Source: Stercorarius parasiticus
Lineage: Eukaryota; Chordata; Aves; Charadriiformes; Stercorariidae
Direction of reading: 5' to 3'
DNA length: 64,000 bases
Assembly (NCBI GenBank): GCA_013396915.1
Contig: VWZL01002583.1
Coordinates: forward strand, 1-64,000
The notes under the pieces are model-generated. The model worked only from the letters and a program-made list of their open reading frames with translations. It had not been told where the DNA came from and did not search any database. Positions within the stretch are counted from its first letter, which is position 1. Every line of letters begins with the position of its first letter. Positions 48,416 to 61,200 of this stretch are shown here, piece by piece. The translations under genes were made by a program, and so were the position numbers.

Positions 48416-50879
48416 ATAAATCAATTAAACTCATCTTTAGGAGAGTAGGAGAAAAGTTTTTCTCTACTTTACGGTTCCTAAGATCACAATAGTAATCTGC
48501 ATCTGTACTTCTGCAATGTTTACTGAAGAACATTCTTCAGCAGGAGAAATCCTGTGTGCTGTTGTCTCTCTGATATGTTGCATCTGTTGCTATTACCAGG
48601 AACAATGAGAGACTGGTAGAATGACCGTGTGTCCAAGTTTCTTGTGATGCTTTGCAGTGAAGAACCACAAAAAAAGATCTCAACATATTGTTGTGGGATT
48701 TCCTGGAATGAGTGCAAAATAGATTTCTACAAGCAAAACCAAAGTGGTGACAGAAACACACTTTTCAGAGCTATGGGGAACCCGAAGTCCATATGGCTAA
48801 AAAAGAAGAATGAGAGAATGGAATATGATCCCACACTAGTTTCCATTTAGTAGGGTTATTGCCAATTTAGAAAAGAATCTAAGTCCAAATTCACAGAAAA
48901 AAAAAGATTTTTCAGACATTCAAAACTATTCATTTGTTGCAAGTTGTCGCTTTGAAAAGACACGGTGTACCTAGACATTTCCAGCAGAAGGGGGTGTGTG
49001 GGATCAATAAAAAAGCATATCGAGTGCTGACGTGCATTTTGTAATCAAAAATGTGCATATTTAATCACAAATCAGTGAAGACGCTTGGGGGCTTTATAGC
49101 TAGCTATGTCTTTATTTTCCTGCATTAATCTTAAGATTCCAGATGAACTGTGACCCACACCCTATGTGCTACTCAAATCCATTCATAATCAGCAGTTCTT
49201 AGGATTTAAAAATGGAATCGGGGAAGAGGGGACCTGTTTGGAATTCATGCACGCACATTTTTATGTTTGTCAAGAGATTTTGAAATGGCTTTTGCTAACC
49301 AAAATAACAGCTAGAAATGTACTTGACATTTCACTTATTTTTCAGTATTTGTAACCTTGGTGCAAATGTTTCATCTCTTAGATTATCTTGTATACTGGGA
49401 TGCAGTTCATGAAACATTTATCTTCCATGTTGCATCCAATATTTGGAGATTATACCACCTGGAAACTATTTATTCAAACACACCTGGTGCTGTCTCTCAT
49501 TTTAGCCTGTAATACAACTTATCCTTGCCACTACCATGAATCATAATTTATGGGCTGTAGAGATGCCTGTTTACTTCTTTCCCAATATGTTACATACCAA
49601 ATATTGCGGGAAATGACTGAAAATTCATGGATCTCATGAACTCCCAGTGCCATTCTAACAGAGTTTCTCTACTAATTTGAACAGGACTTTTGTTTTTATT
49701 TTGTATTTTTATATTTGTTTCATAAATGCCAGAAATGGTGAAAAGGACTAGGCACTCTTGTTATCACTGAGCATCTTTATTGTTTTCCTTTTGTTTAGTT
49801 TCAGTGTTCTCCACTTACTCATCAGCGCACTTCCAGAAGAAACCACAAGTCCTGAAATAAGAGGGGTTTTTTGCTAAAATTACATGACAGACGGTACTTA
49901 AAACTCCATGCACCTTAATGCAAGTCTTACTTTGGCACCTCATATAAATTCCCTCTGCTAGGATCTGAACATCAAAATAAATGTTTTCAATGAGGTCATA
50001 GTAGATTCTTCACATGAATGAAATCACTGTTTGAAAGCCAAATACCATAAAAATTGCAAACCACATAGAGCTGAATATAATGAACAACATTAGAAGCAAC
50101 ACTAATCCATTTATCATCTGGTGATTCATCTTTGCCCTTCATTTCATTACACCGGAAAACAATCTGTGATCCTTTTCCAGTACTCTGGCATTGTAAAGTC
50201 CATGCTACAATATTTGATCAGCCCACTTTTGCCTAGCTAATTGTTTTTCAGATCATTAAGTAAAGAAATTTTATTTCAAAATTGCCAAATATTTAGTATA
50301 TAGTAAGGGTCTGAGGAACGAAAATACCCTCTCACAGCTACTGCCCAAAAATAAATCTTTTACATGCTATTTTTTGAATCATTCTCTCTGTAATTTGTTT
50401 CTATTTGTTATGCTGTCTCTCTGTTATTGGTTTGTCTAGAAAAGAAATTTAAAATCCTGGCAATTCTGTCCTCTGTTCGTGAAGAATTAACAAAATGTAA
50501 TAGGTGCATCTTGATCATCCTTCTTACAGCAAGTACAGGAATTTTTGGGTTGGAAAATTCTCTTAATGGTGTCCTTCTCCTCTCTGAATACCTAAGGGGG
50601 TTTCCATAGCAATTTGTGAGAACATTTCAAGGTTAGTTATATTGGGGGTAGCCTTCCTAAAATACCTCTGTTGTCATTTATCTTGTCTTTTTATATCTGT
50701 TAGTAAACAAACAAAATGTCAGTGGTTAGGAAGATTCCGGCAGAAGACTACCTACACAGATCTCCAACACAGACCTACAATATCATTGAACTCCCAATGC
50801 AAAGTCTTAGTAGTAACCTACAGCATTTTAACATTCATTTTCTCAGTATGTCATCACATCTGACTGACACACAATTCAA
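48416..50879. other. Unique sequence, no gene seen
   Basis: No recognised exon or repeat. Several 60-75-codon frames on both strands at 48336-48850 overlap one another and show no motif. Confidence 0.5.
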
Positions 50880-50888
50880 GCATGTTGA

Positions 50889-51475
50889 AAGTCATCATAA
50901 TTTGATACCCACGATTTCACGGTTACTGCTCCCACCAGACTTCACAAGTCTGACCACTTCTTCCTTACTCAGTCTACTAGAGTGCCGTCCCTGGTCAGCT
51001 TCCTTATCGCCTGTATCAAGTTGTTCTCGATGCTCACCAGAGACCTGGACTGCAATGGTGCCTTTCCAGCAGAGGTTCAAGACCACAGTAAGGATCCGTG
51101 CTTGTGATCATAACACTTTCTCCAGTTCTCCAAAAAGAGGCTTCATCTACTTTTTCCCCTTGATCAGATTGTCTATAGAAGATGCCTACCAAAATACCAC
51201 ACGTGCTGATCTTGTCCTCTCAAGTTCCCAAAGGCTCATCATCTATTCTGAAACACAGCCCCAGGCTCCTCATTGAACAAAGCACATCTCCTCTTCCTTA
51301 CCCTCTTAATCCTTTCTAAAGAGTGTGTATCCATCCAAAGCAGCACACTAATTGTGTAATCTATCCTACCACCACACTGTGATCCAGTGAGATCATAACT
51401 CTGCAACTGTGCATCGACTTCTCATTTCTCCTGTGAGATTCCCATACTGCAGGCATTCAAGCACGGCATAAATGA
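50889..51475 (-). pseudogene. CR1 ORF2 endonuclease-domain fragment
   Basis: Across three minus-strand frames the pieces match the CR1 endonuclease region in order: a degraded LECLQYGNLTGEM (consensus LKCLYSNARSMGNKQEEL), ALDGYTLFRKD, a DEPLGT...STCGILVGIFYRQSDQGE stretch (consensus GDIVVGVCYRPPDQEE), then LIQAIRKLTRDGTLVD and KEEVVRLVKSGGSSNREIVG (consensus LTQVIEEPTRRGALLD and KEGLVGDVKVGGSLGCSDHE). The first His/Asp catalytic motifs are not preserved. The 186-codon frame on the opposite strand (50716-51276) is antisense to this and not a gene. Confidence 0.82.
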
Positions 51476-51482
51476 AGCTTAA

Positions 51483-52150
51483 TAACAGGAAATGCAAAGT
51501 CCTTGTACTTAAGGTGAAATAACCTGTGCAACAGGACAGGCTAGACACTATCTGGATGGAAAGAAGGACAACAGTAGTATGTCCTTGTGATAAAGAGGAC
51601 CAAAACCATACTGTGCTATGTACAGTAATAGTGCTTGCAGCCAGCAAGTTAACAGAAGAGAATATTCCCCTCCATTCAGTATTTTTGAGACCACATTTGC
51701 AATAATGTGTGTTATTTTCAGATTCCTATTATAACAGTGACATTGTCACACCAGAATGGGTCACCATTCCAGTAAATCCAGCAAAGCATCACCAAGATGA
51801 CTGGGGGGCTGGAGCACCCAATGTAATAGAAGAGGCTGAAAGAACTGGATTTGTTCAATCCCCCAAAAAGAAAGCTAACATGAGATCTTATTGCCATCAC
51901 CAACTACTTAGTGAGAGGGTAGAGAAGACAGATCCAGAATTATCTTGGAGGTACATGGTGCCAGGATGAGCGGCAACAGACACAAACTGCTACAAGGGAA
52001 ATTCAAATTAGATACAAAGGAAAAACCATTTGACAATAACAGTGATCAAACACTGGACCAGGTGCCCAGAAAGGCTAAGGAATTTCCATCTTTGGAGATT
52101 TTCAGAATTTAACTGAACAAGATTCAAGAGCAGCTTCATCTAAATAAGCT
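51483..52150 (+). pseudogene. CR1 ORF2 late-RT to C-terminal fragment
   Basis: Sense frames give RKCKVLVLK, then IPLHSVFLRPHLQ (consensus ILPLYSALVRPHLEYC), a heavily mutated stretch through 51720-51830, EEAERTGFVQSPKKKANMRS (consensus EERLRELGLFSLEKRRLRGD region) and, after shifts, FPSLEIFRI near 52087-52113 (consensus SPSLEIFKxRLD). The stretch at 51709-51969 is open for 86 codons but is simply this decayed CR1. Confidence 0.78.
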
Positions 52151-52224
52151 GGTCCTGCTTCAAGTGGGCAGCCAGACAAAACGACCTCCAGAGGCCCCTT
52201 CCAACCTATATTATTCTTGGATGC

Positions 52225-55200
52225 TACTGTATGATATCCCTACTGAGGTTACAAAACCATGTCAGATAGAAAGACTTTATTGTTTCTGCTTTGTAGTTTC
52301 ATGAAAAGTGCTGAATGTCCTCCCCACAAAACAGTGAAAAACACCCCTGAAATTTCCTGAAGTTCATACAATGCTGCATTAATTCCTCATCTGCCTAAAC
52401 CTTAAAAAAGAAACAAAATTAGGAGCCAAAAACCCCCAAAATCCAAGTGAATATATGTCCTTGCTATTCAAACACCTACTGTGTATTTCTAAAAAAAGTG
52501 GCAGGATAATTCTCAGTGTTCCACTTCTTCTTTGGGATTTCTGTTTCCTGTAAAAAGCTAAAACGAAGTAATAATGCTAATGAAAATGCCAACATATATT
52601 TTAAGTTTTTTTCTCTTTTTTTTTTAAAGGGTAAAATGGTTGAGATATTTACCTATCTGGCAAGCAGTCACAAAATATTTTACGTCCTGACAGACCACAA
52701 AGCACTTCAGAACTCTATAATAATAGAATCATTCCATTTACTACTGAACTGCAGCCAACTCCGAGACAGAACACAGCAGTGGTTTAACAGCACAGATGAA
52801 CACTGTCAGCCCTTTAGAATAGTAGGTAGATGTAAATATCTTACCCATTTAAAAACCATAGGGTGCTTTGAGACACGAGTAGAATTAGCCGAACTTCTAA
52901 ATAGAAAAAAAAAAACCAACCCAGAAATAATATCCCTGTTCTTTGGAGTTTTTTGTTTGGGGTTTTTTTGTTGCTGTTTTTTTTTTAATGTAGAATCACT
53001 AGGAAACATTACTAGGGATACATAAAAGCAGATGTATCCTTATTCCACATAAATACTGGATTTGATCTGAGTTTAGACATGAATTCCATCTACTGAGCTC
53101 ATGCTAGGTTCCCCTTTGATGGCTTGCAGTTAAATCCTGGTCCATATTGGACAAACCTATTGAATTTTTTCTGATCCCAGCTCACAAATATTTTACTTTT
53201 TTACAGAGATTCTTAATGCACCTCTGTGAAGCTTAAGTGACACATACTCTTGGTATTTAAACATACAGGGCTCAATCTGTTGCTTAAATGTAAACGTCTA
53301 TTGCTATTTGACATACTCCAGGATTACATGAGACATTGTCAGGAGTCTGGTAGATATAACAGGATCTATGGGAGACTCATGCCCATCTGGAAAGGCAGCT
53401 GGAGGCTAGATTTAGGCAACTAAATCAAGCTTGCATTGCGAACTCTTAAAAAGCAGCAAGCCAGTGCTACATACACCACTGATTTCCTACAGTTTCAGCC
53501 CATTTTATCTAGTGATACAAATAAATAGAAATTATTATGAAAGTGCCAACATTTTTTTTCTTGTTTCTAGAGACTGGAAGGACTTCCTACAAGTATATCT
53601 GTTAAAAGTTACAGATTTCACCAGCAAAGTTCTGGTTAAAAAACGTCATCAGAATGTTAGTTTGCATTATAATAGACAGACATAGTTTTATAGTTAGTAG
53701 GAATAGATTAATATTATACCAATATTTGTCATGTGACAGATGTTACAAGCATTAGCTGGTAAACTAATCTGGTAAATCTCACTGTTAAAAATGGAGTGCA
53801 ACCAGAATAAAGATGTATCTGTCTGTAGCCACAAGGACTAATATTTCAATTTAATCATTCTGCAAAGACAGCTGAACATGGATTATAACCAATACAAGAA
53901 ATATAATTAATATTCTCCTATTTTGTGACAGTTTAAATGTTGCTCATCTGAAGATAATAAATACTGGACAAGTACTAGCACTCCACTGTTCAGCCATACA
54001 GCTTATGTCCTTAGGTTAAAAAAGGTGTGAAGAATAAAAGAAAAGCTTTTATTTAGTTTGCTACGTAAGAATCTTTTTTTTTTCTTCCTTTTCAATATCT
54101 TAGGAGAGAGAGTTTGTCTGAGTTATTCAACACCCTTTTTCCCCTATTTCTTCCTCTTCGTCCCCCCCTTTTCCCTAATTTCAGCAGATATTTCATTAAT
54201 CCTATCATATTGACAAGAAGGTCAAGGGATCTGCTACCAGCTTCTTGGTAAATATGTATAAGAAAAAAGACCAGATAACGCAATAAGTTGTTCCCATAGA
54301 CCCACTATACCGTGCATCATATGTACTCTATCTGTAAAAACTTCATTAATATGTCACACTCAAGGTGTGATTTTTTTTTAATAGCCAGATTTGTTATGAG
54401 ATACTTTCATACTTCTTTACTGTGCTAGAATAATTCCTAAAATTCAAAATCAGAGATATGAAAAAATAAATGAAGCAATAATATGTTCTACCTTTGAAAT
54501 GGAAACATGCATTGGATACAAGATGACAAAGATAGAAATTCCTTCATTCAAAAAACTATAGTAAAATATGTACATAGCCATCAATCTCTAGGCAGACTAC
54601 CTTAAAATTGTGGGGTGTTTTTTTCATTTATGGAAAATTCCTAAAAAAACTGGGTTTCCTCCCATAGGCCGTGTTAATTCACTGTAGTTGTAAAGAAACT
54701 TTTAAATAGGCTGTGTCTCTAAAAGTTATAGATGTATTTAATAAATATATTGCCCTCTATTTTCCCAGTTAGGGATGAAGATATCTTCGATGCAGTTCAA
54801 TCTGAGCAAGCTACCTAAGATTTTGTGCTTAATTTTTAACTTACTCTTAGATGGACTTCAAATCTTGATAATTCCATGATTCTATGGACACACAAACAAA
54901 CAAACAAAAATAGGTATATTTTTAAAGGACATGAATGGGTTTCGTCATTTTATACTAGGGTATTACAGCCAAACATGATATTATTCCCTGTGTAAACTCT
55001 TATCAAGTACCTCAGCACCACAGGACCTCGACTGCCCTATTTGAAAATGAAAAGAACAATGATGTTTAGCTACGTTATTATCTTTAGATAATATTTTAAA
55101 TGCAAAATGTTGCAAATAATTGATCATGGAGGCAATGCAGTAACTATGTACTGCTGAGTGCATTACCTATTATGTTGCTCAATACATCCTATCCTTGATT

Positions 55201-58200
55201 CTAGCAAAAACACATACAACCAAGCAACCTGGGTACCTGGACTGCTTTTTATAGAAGGCTGTCTTTAGGGAGCAATGGAGCAATGCACCACCAACTTAGA
55301 AAATCAGAGCAGTAGTTTTCCCTTTCAGAAATGAATGTTGTGTCATGTCCTTTAATACTAACACAGAAACTCAGGCTAACTTTGCTGTGGTGCAGAGAAT
55401 AAAACAACAGGTAAGCAAGCAAACCAAAACAACAACCTACCATCAAAGACAAGTTTTCTGATTCGGGGAAATTTTTAATTAGGAGAGATCTCAAAAAGAC
55501 CTTAGTGCTGGATCAGGACACCAGCAGAGTTAACAATACAGAGCACTCTAAAAAGTCCCCGATGCCTTAAAAAGTTGGATGGAAAGCTGGAAAGCAGCAG
55601 GAAAGATGACTCACCCATCCATTGGTACCCCTCAGTGCACTGTGCACTGTTCAGTGGGGCCACAAAGCCTCTCTATCCCCCTAGGAACTGCATCTGTGTT
55701 TGTGCTTTTATCTTCTGCACAAACACAGAGACACACACAGAAACTGTTCCAATATTCTGACCCAATTCTAGAAGGACTTTCCTTGTGGATTAAACGGTTT
55801 CTAATTAAATCTTAGGGTTGCTTTTTTAATTGCTTATTGCAGTTTGTCTTTGGGTTAATACAAATTCCACTGAAAATATTTTCCTTTAGAAACTTATTAT
55901 TTTTCCCTAGAAATATTGTATGGCCTGTTAGATTATTTGCTCTGCAGACTATTTATGCTGTACTGTTGTTCTTTTTTATAAAGGAAGTGAAAGTCATGGT
56001 GTTATTATTAATCTTCAGGGCCTTTCCCTCTCTCTCTACAGAATTAATAAAGGAAAGAAAGCACTACTCCATGTATAAACTTTCCAAGGTCTAAAAAGTG
56101 CATGCCAGAATTGGAATAAATATTTTTTTAATTATTTTTTTTTCACTTTTAATATCTTAAAGACACAGTGACTAAATAAATTATGCCAGAATTTTCATAA
56201 CAAGTTTAAGTCCAAACTCAGCTCTTTTAGCAAAGTCTGAAAAAAAGCTGGCTAAAACATCTTCTAACATAGTTCTTCTGTCTACACTGGGCCATGGCTG
56301 GCGTTACAATCATTAATCTCATTAACTTGGTGAGTATTCACAGTAACTAAAAATTTAATTGAAACACAGAAGCCAGCCACTATGAGTTACATTATAACAG
56401 CACTTCACCTGTCATCTTTTGGTATCTGTAAATAACTGTCAACATTTAGAGGGCCAGAAACTGTGATTTTCCTGTTTGAACTCAGATAACATAAGCTACA
56501 AATTCAAATACCAAATGCAAACCAGTACATAAACATTGTATACAAAAAAAAAACGTGCTTTTCATTTGAATCAGTTTTGAAATTCTGAATGGTTGTGCAT
56601 AGCACAAATCTGCTAGGGGCAAGGACGTGTGTATCTCTGTGTGTTGTTTAAACCGATTCAGTGGAAACCAAAAAGTGAAACTTAGTTCAAATTCAGCCCT
56701 CAAAACAACAGTGCAAATTGTCTAACAGTGTGCAGTAGTATTAGAAGAATATAATCAACACACTGAAAAGCTCTAGGCTATCAATCAACTGTTTACCTGT
56801 TGGTTGGTATAAAAAAAGCTACTGTAACCATCTGGTGACTGCAGTGCTTCTTAAATAGAAAAAACAGAGGGATGAAGAATACTTGGTCTTAAATGCTTAT
56901 AAACTCTGCAGTAAATTGCTTGAGGAGATGGTGCTTCTTCAGTTTATAAACAAGGTTTAAATGGGTCAGCCTTGAAGTGCGCTGACTGTTTCAAAAAGCT
57001 TGCATTGCATTTGTATAATCTGTACCTGATCTGCAGAAAGAGAAAGGATTATAGTCTTCAGGGCTGTCGACTGGTGGCTTTCACCAGCACAGAAGTCATC
57101 ATAAAAGAAAGGAAGGACAATTACAGTACTGAACCTAACAAAAGACAGAAAACTGTAAAGCATACACATCTGCAGCTGTGACTGAAGGAAGCATCACTCG
57201 TTCCTGTTGTGAGCACAAACAAAGGCCATGTCCTTTCTCTGCACCAAGCAGCATGTTCTGCAGGCTCCAGTATTTAAAGAACGTAAACAGAGTGTTTTCT
57301 TTTTCAGTCTCAGAGAAACTACTATGGAAAGACTTTTGTTTGATACATGTCATCTGGCAGGTCTACTTTTGCTTCTGCCTTTCCAAATTAGCTAAAACCA
57401 GTAAAAATTTTAATTCTTATGTACTGCTGAATTCAAGCACGCTTTCAGCAGATTTCAGTTTAGCTGAAGCACGTTAAACATGAGCAAGGCAGAACATGAA
57501 ATCTTGACCATATAGGATCCTGCTCTCCTACAAAGCCTCCAATATTCCAAGGGAAATACCAAGAAAGATCGCCATAATACACAGTGTCGGCACTTATGTC
57601 CCTTTCCTCTTTAAAAATTCCAACACTTCAATAGCCCTCAAAAGAATTGTCAATGAAAAACAAAATCAGCTGTAAAAGTTCACCCGATCCCAGGCCTTTT
57701 CAAGTACATTCTGAAGTGAATTATTAACAGCTGAAATTTGAATTTCAACATTTGCAAAATAATTCAGCCCTATGTACCAATGGGTTCTCTGAGGATTACT
57801 TCAGTTTTGCTTATTAGTCTCTGCAAGTAGAAGAAAAGAATTTCTAGTACTGATCTGAAGAAGTTTTTCCCTTTTAGATACCTACTTCAGTGGTGACCAT
57901 ATGGTTACAATCCTGTTCTTTTAATCACTTTTTACTCACCAGTGTTTGTATTTGTTATTGAAGAGCTGCCTTACATCACCCCAGAGGAATAGCTATGCTT
58001 CAGTTTTGGATAATGGACCTGCTGTAGCATAATGATTTTTTACAGTTATTTACCTGACCAGCAAAGTCCTTAACAACTGACCCCTTTCTGAAATACAAGA
58101 CACCTACATAGTATCAGCTTGTTACGTCCATTTCTACTATTAATTTCTTTAGTTTGATAATTTTATTTAATGTAAGTGACTTGGACATCAAGAATAAAAG

Positions 58201-61200
58201 TTAATAAAACGTGATGCTCCCAGGATGCTCCCTGTATGGAATAGAGATACACTGCTCCACAGGCTTCACCACATTCTCTTTTCGAACCATGCCCTGTTGG
58301 CTGACTCTACGACCATTTATATTTGCCTACAGTCTGTCTACCAAGAACTTCTCCTGGACTTTTCAAATCATCATCAAATACACTTTTAAGTTGGTACCAA
58401 CCGTAATGATATTTTCAATGACAGCACTCAGCAGAACAGCTGTTTTCACTCCTGTTTGTAGCCTTCCTTTTTCAGTTATCCTGGATAAGAACAGGGAAAA
58501 ATGAAGAAAAATCCTCTTTCTCTCAGAAAAGTAGACAGACAGCCAGAGATGGACGATGAGATTTTGCATATTGAGATGCCAGCAGTTAGAGAGGCAAGTA
58601 GACAACAAAAATATACCTGAGAATGTAAAGGTCAGTGGACCCAGCTTCTTGCTGCCAAGCAACCACAGTCATCATTCTTAGAAGCTCTCAAGCATTGTGT
58701 TCAGAACTCTCCCCTTTTCCAGTAAGCTAGGTCTTTGCTAGCTAAAATATAGAATTGTTTTTTAAATATTCCACCTAAATGGTTTTATGCTTAATCTCTT
58801 CATTTATTTATCTGCCAGCACTGTGCTTTAATAGTTTTCTTCCTGCTCTCACTCTTGTATCTTCATGCATTTAGAGAAAATAAGCACATTCCTCTCTCAC
58901 TTCTCATTTTTCTATGTTAAATATGTCATCCTCTTCCAGATCTCCCTCGTAAAGGAAGCCACTATTCTCTGAGAATCGCAGATGCTATTGTTTACTCTAA
59001 TTTGAAATCATCATGTGAATATGAAATAGACAGAAGAGACTTAAATGGTATAAACATACTACTGAATTTGTATTTTCCTACCTCCATTGGAAATTCCCCC
59101 TTCACTGCCCAGAATATTTGAAGATTTGATTTGCCTTTGATGATCCTGTAATCACCTAAGTCCCACTCAATGAAGTGAGAATTTTCAAAATTGCTGCCCT
59201 ATTTATACATGTTGATATTAGCCAAGAAAAAAGGAGTAACAAACAAAAGTAAAAAAAAAAATGCATTAATACTCCATCAAATATTAAGTAAACAAATCAG
59301 ACTTTAAATAAACAGTGGAATTTCTAAATATTCATGCCCTTATGAGCAACACCTGAACACTGATATCTTGATGAGGATGGATGGACTTTGCTGTATATCA
59401 AGTAATACGTTGATACTTCAGATTGTAATGTTATATCTGCCTACCTCAACAATAAGTGAATAATGATCTCATAAATGAAAAAAGAAATATTGGATAACAA
59501 TGAATGGGTATAGCTACTATTCAAAAGATGACTTTTTGTAAGAATAGTGGAAAAGAATCCCTAAACCAGGATTCTTTTAAATTGCTTTATAAAAATTGTA
59601 CGGTACTGTGAAGTAAAAATTATATTCAGCAAAGTTATGAAGGTTGGTCAGCTACTGTAACCTACAGCCAATTTAGGTTGCAAGAGAAAAAGTGAATTAT
59701 TCAGGAGTTAGGAAGAGCAATGGGAATCACTAGGCTGCTGCTTTTTAGGTCTGTTTTGGCTAAAGGAAAGTATTTTTATGGGGTTTTCACTGTTTCTGTG
59801 AAATGCATTTTAGGGTAGTAAGCACTTCCCTGGTGCACAGATATTTGAGTAAGACCACCAAAGCAGCACACCACAAATAGCAAAAAGTTAATTTTGTAGT
59901 CTGTGTAGAGAAAAAAACCCCTCCAAAAATGGAAATACATTTATGTAAAATTCCCTCTAATTACAAAACCTCAACCACAGTTAAACGCCTCTGACACAAA
60001 GTGGCTGGGAAAGCATGAAGCCATTCTATGCGTGTCTCCAGGGCTCCAAACTCCACACCTTTTATGGAAAAAAAAATAAAAATAAAAAAGGTAGCCTCTT
60101 TAACAAAGAAAGCAGATCCATTCTCAGGCAAATAATGCAATCATGATGAAAGTAAAGAACACTTGTAAGCTGTCACAGAAATTCCTTTCTCAAATTTATT
60201 AATACTGTAGGGTCTTTTGATCCGTCTACTTCATAATACCATTGTTTTCTTACCAGTAAGTCAAGTTTTATACAGAATCATGTGAATAGCATCAACAGAC
60301 GAAACTGAAAACTGATTCAAATCCAACCTGACAAGCTTTAAAAAGAACCTAAATCTAGACGCCTGCCACCATTCAAGTCCTTACTTATATCTGGTCTTCA
60401 CACACCTCATACATATTGCCATGAAAGAGCAGTCACTCCCCTTTACTCTGCATGGAAGACTGCAAGAAACAAGGTATAGGAAGCTGCCAGATCTCTGCCA
60501 TTATATCAGCAATCTTCCTCTGAATCAACATAAGGTCTTTAACATGTTCCAATTTTGATTGGAAAAGGGAAATATTCCTGGCATGGCATGAGTACTCATC
60601 ACATGACTGTTTCTCTGATCAGGTCTTTCAAGTGAAAGACAAAGTGGGGTGATCAAAGAAGGGTGCTGGTGATCTGAAACTGAAAGTAGGGAGAATGGGC
60701 TTCCTTGACCTGTAAAATGACAGAAAAATAACTGCCGTTTCGTGTGCTCCCATTAAAAACAATGGAGATGAACCGTCAGTGGCTCCATATTGCCATCTAA
60801 TCCACCCACATCGTCTTCTGAGAAACTGTATGATTCAAAGAGGGTATCCCTCCATTATATGAAGCTGTGGACATGTACATTTTTAGTATATTTTCTTATT
60901 AATGTTACAGTTTCCACAAAATACTCTCTTCCCTCTTTTCTGATTGAAGATTATTATTTAGTGATGGAAATTCACTGCCCTATTTATAAAACAAATGCAT
61001 TGACTACCCATACGTCTCTTGATCTTTTTTGCATTGAAGATTTCTCAATTACTTTTAATAATTTAACCACAAGATCTCTTCTTTTTACAGATGTGTTTGT
61101 TCCAGCTGTTACACTGAGATAGTGCTTCAAGAAATAGACACTTTTTCTGAGTACCTGGGGCTAACAGCTCTGCAAAAGGGGCGTAATTTGCCAACAAATC

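Larger units (their letters stand above)
50880..52224 (+). mobile_element. CR1 LINE with inverted 5' part
   Basis: Two abutting CR1 pieces face opposite ways. From about 50880 to 51475 the plus strand is antisense to the CR1 endonuclease region of ORF2. From about 51483 to 52224 it is sense CR1: late ORF2 (RKCKVLVLK at the junction) through the C-terminus and the 3' end (GACCTCCAGAGGCCCCTTCC, AACCTATATTATTCTTGG). With the 3' end on the right and an inverted upstream segment on the left, the arrangement is that expected of one insertion with 5' inversion. Two separate insertions are possible. All frames are broken. Confidence 0.8.

Noticed and set aside
50716..51276. 186-codon plus-strand open frame
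   Set aside because: It is antisense to a decayed CR1 endonuclease region, which matches CR1 on the minus strand in several consecutive segments.
51709..51969. 86-codon frame preceded by a TTTTCAG acceptor-like site
   Set aside because: The whole segment aligns with mutated CR1 late ORF2 and is not an exon.
52516..53025. 169-codon frame with a TDHKALQ-like string recalling retroelement RNase H
   Set aside because: The match is only a few residues; neighbouring residues and the other RNase H acidic positions are absent, and it is surrounded by homopolymer-encoded residues.
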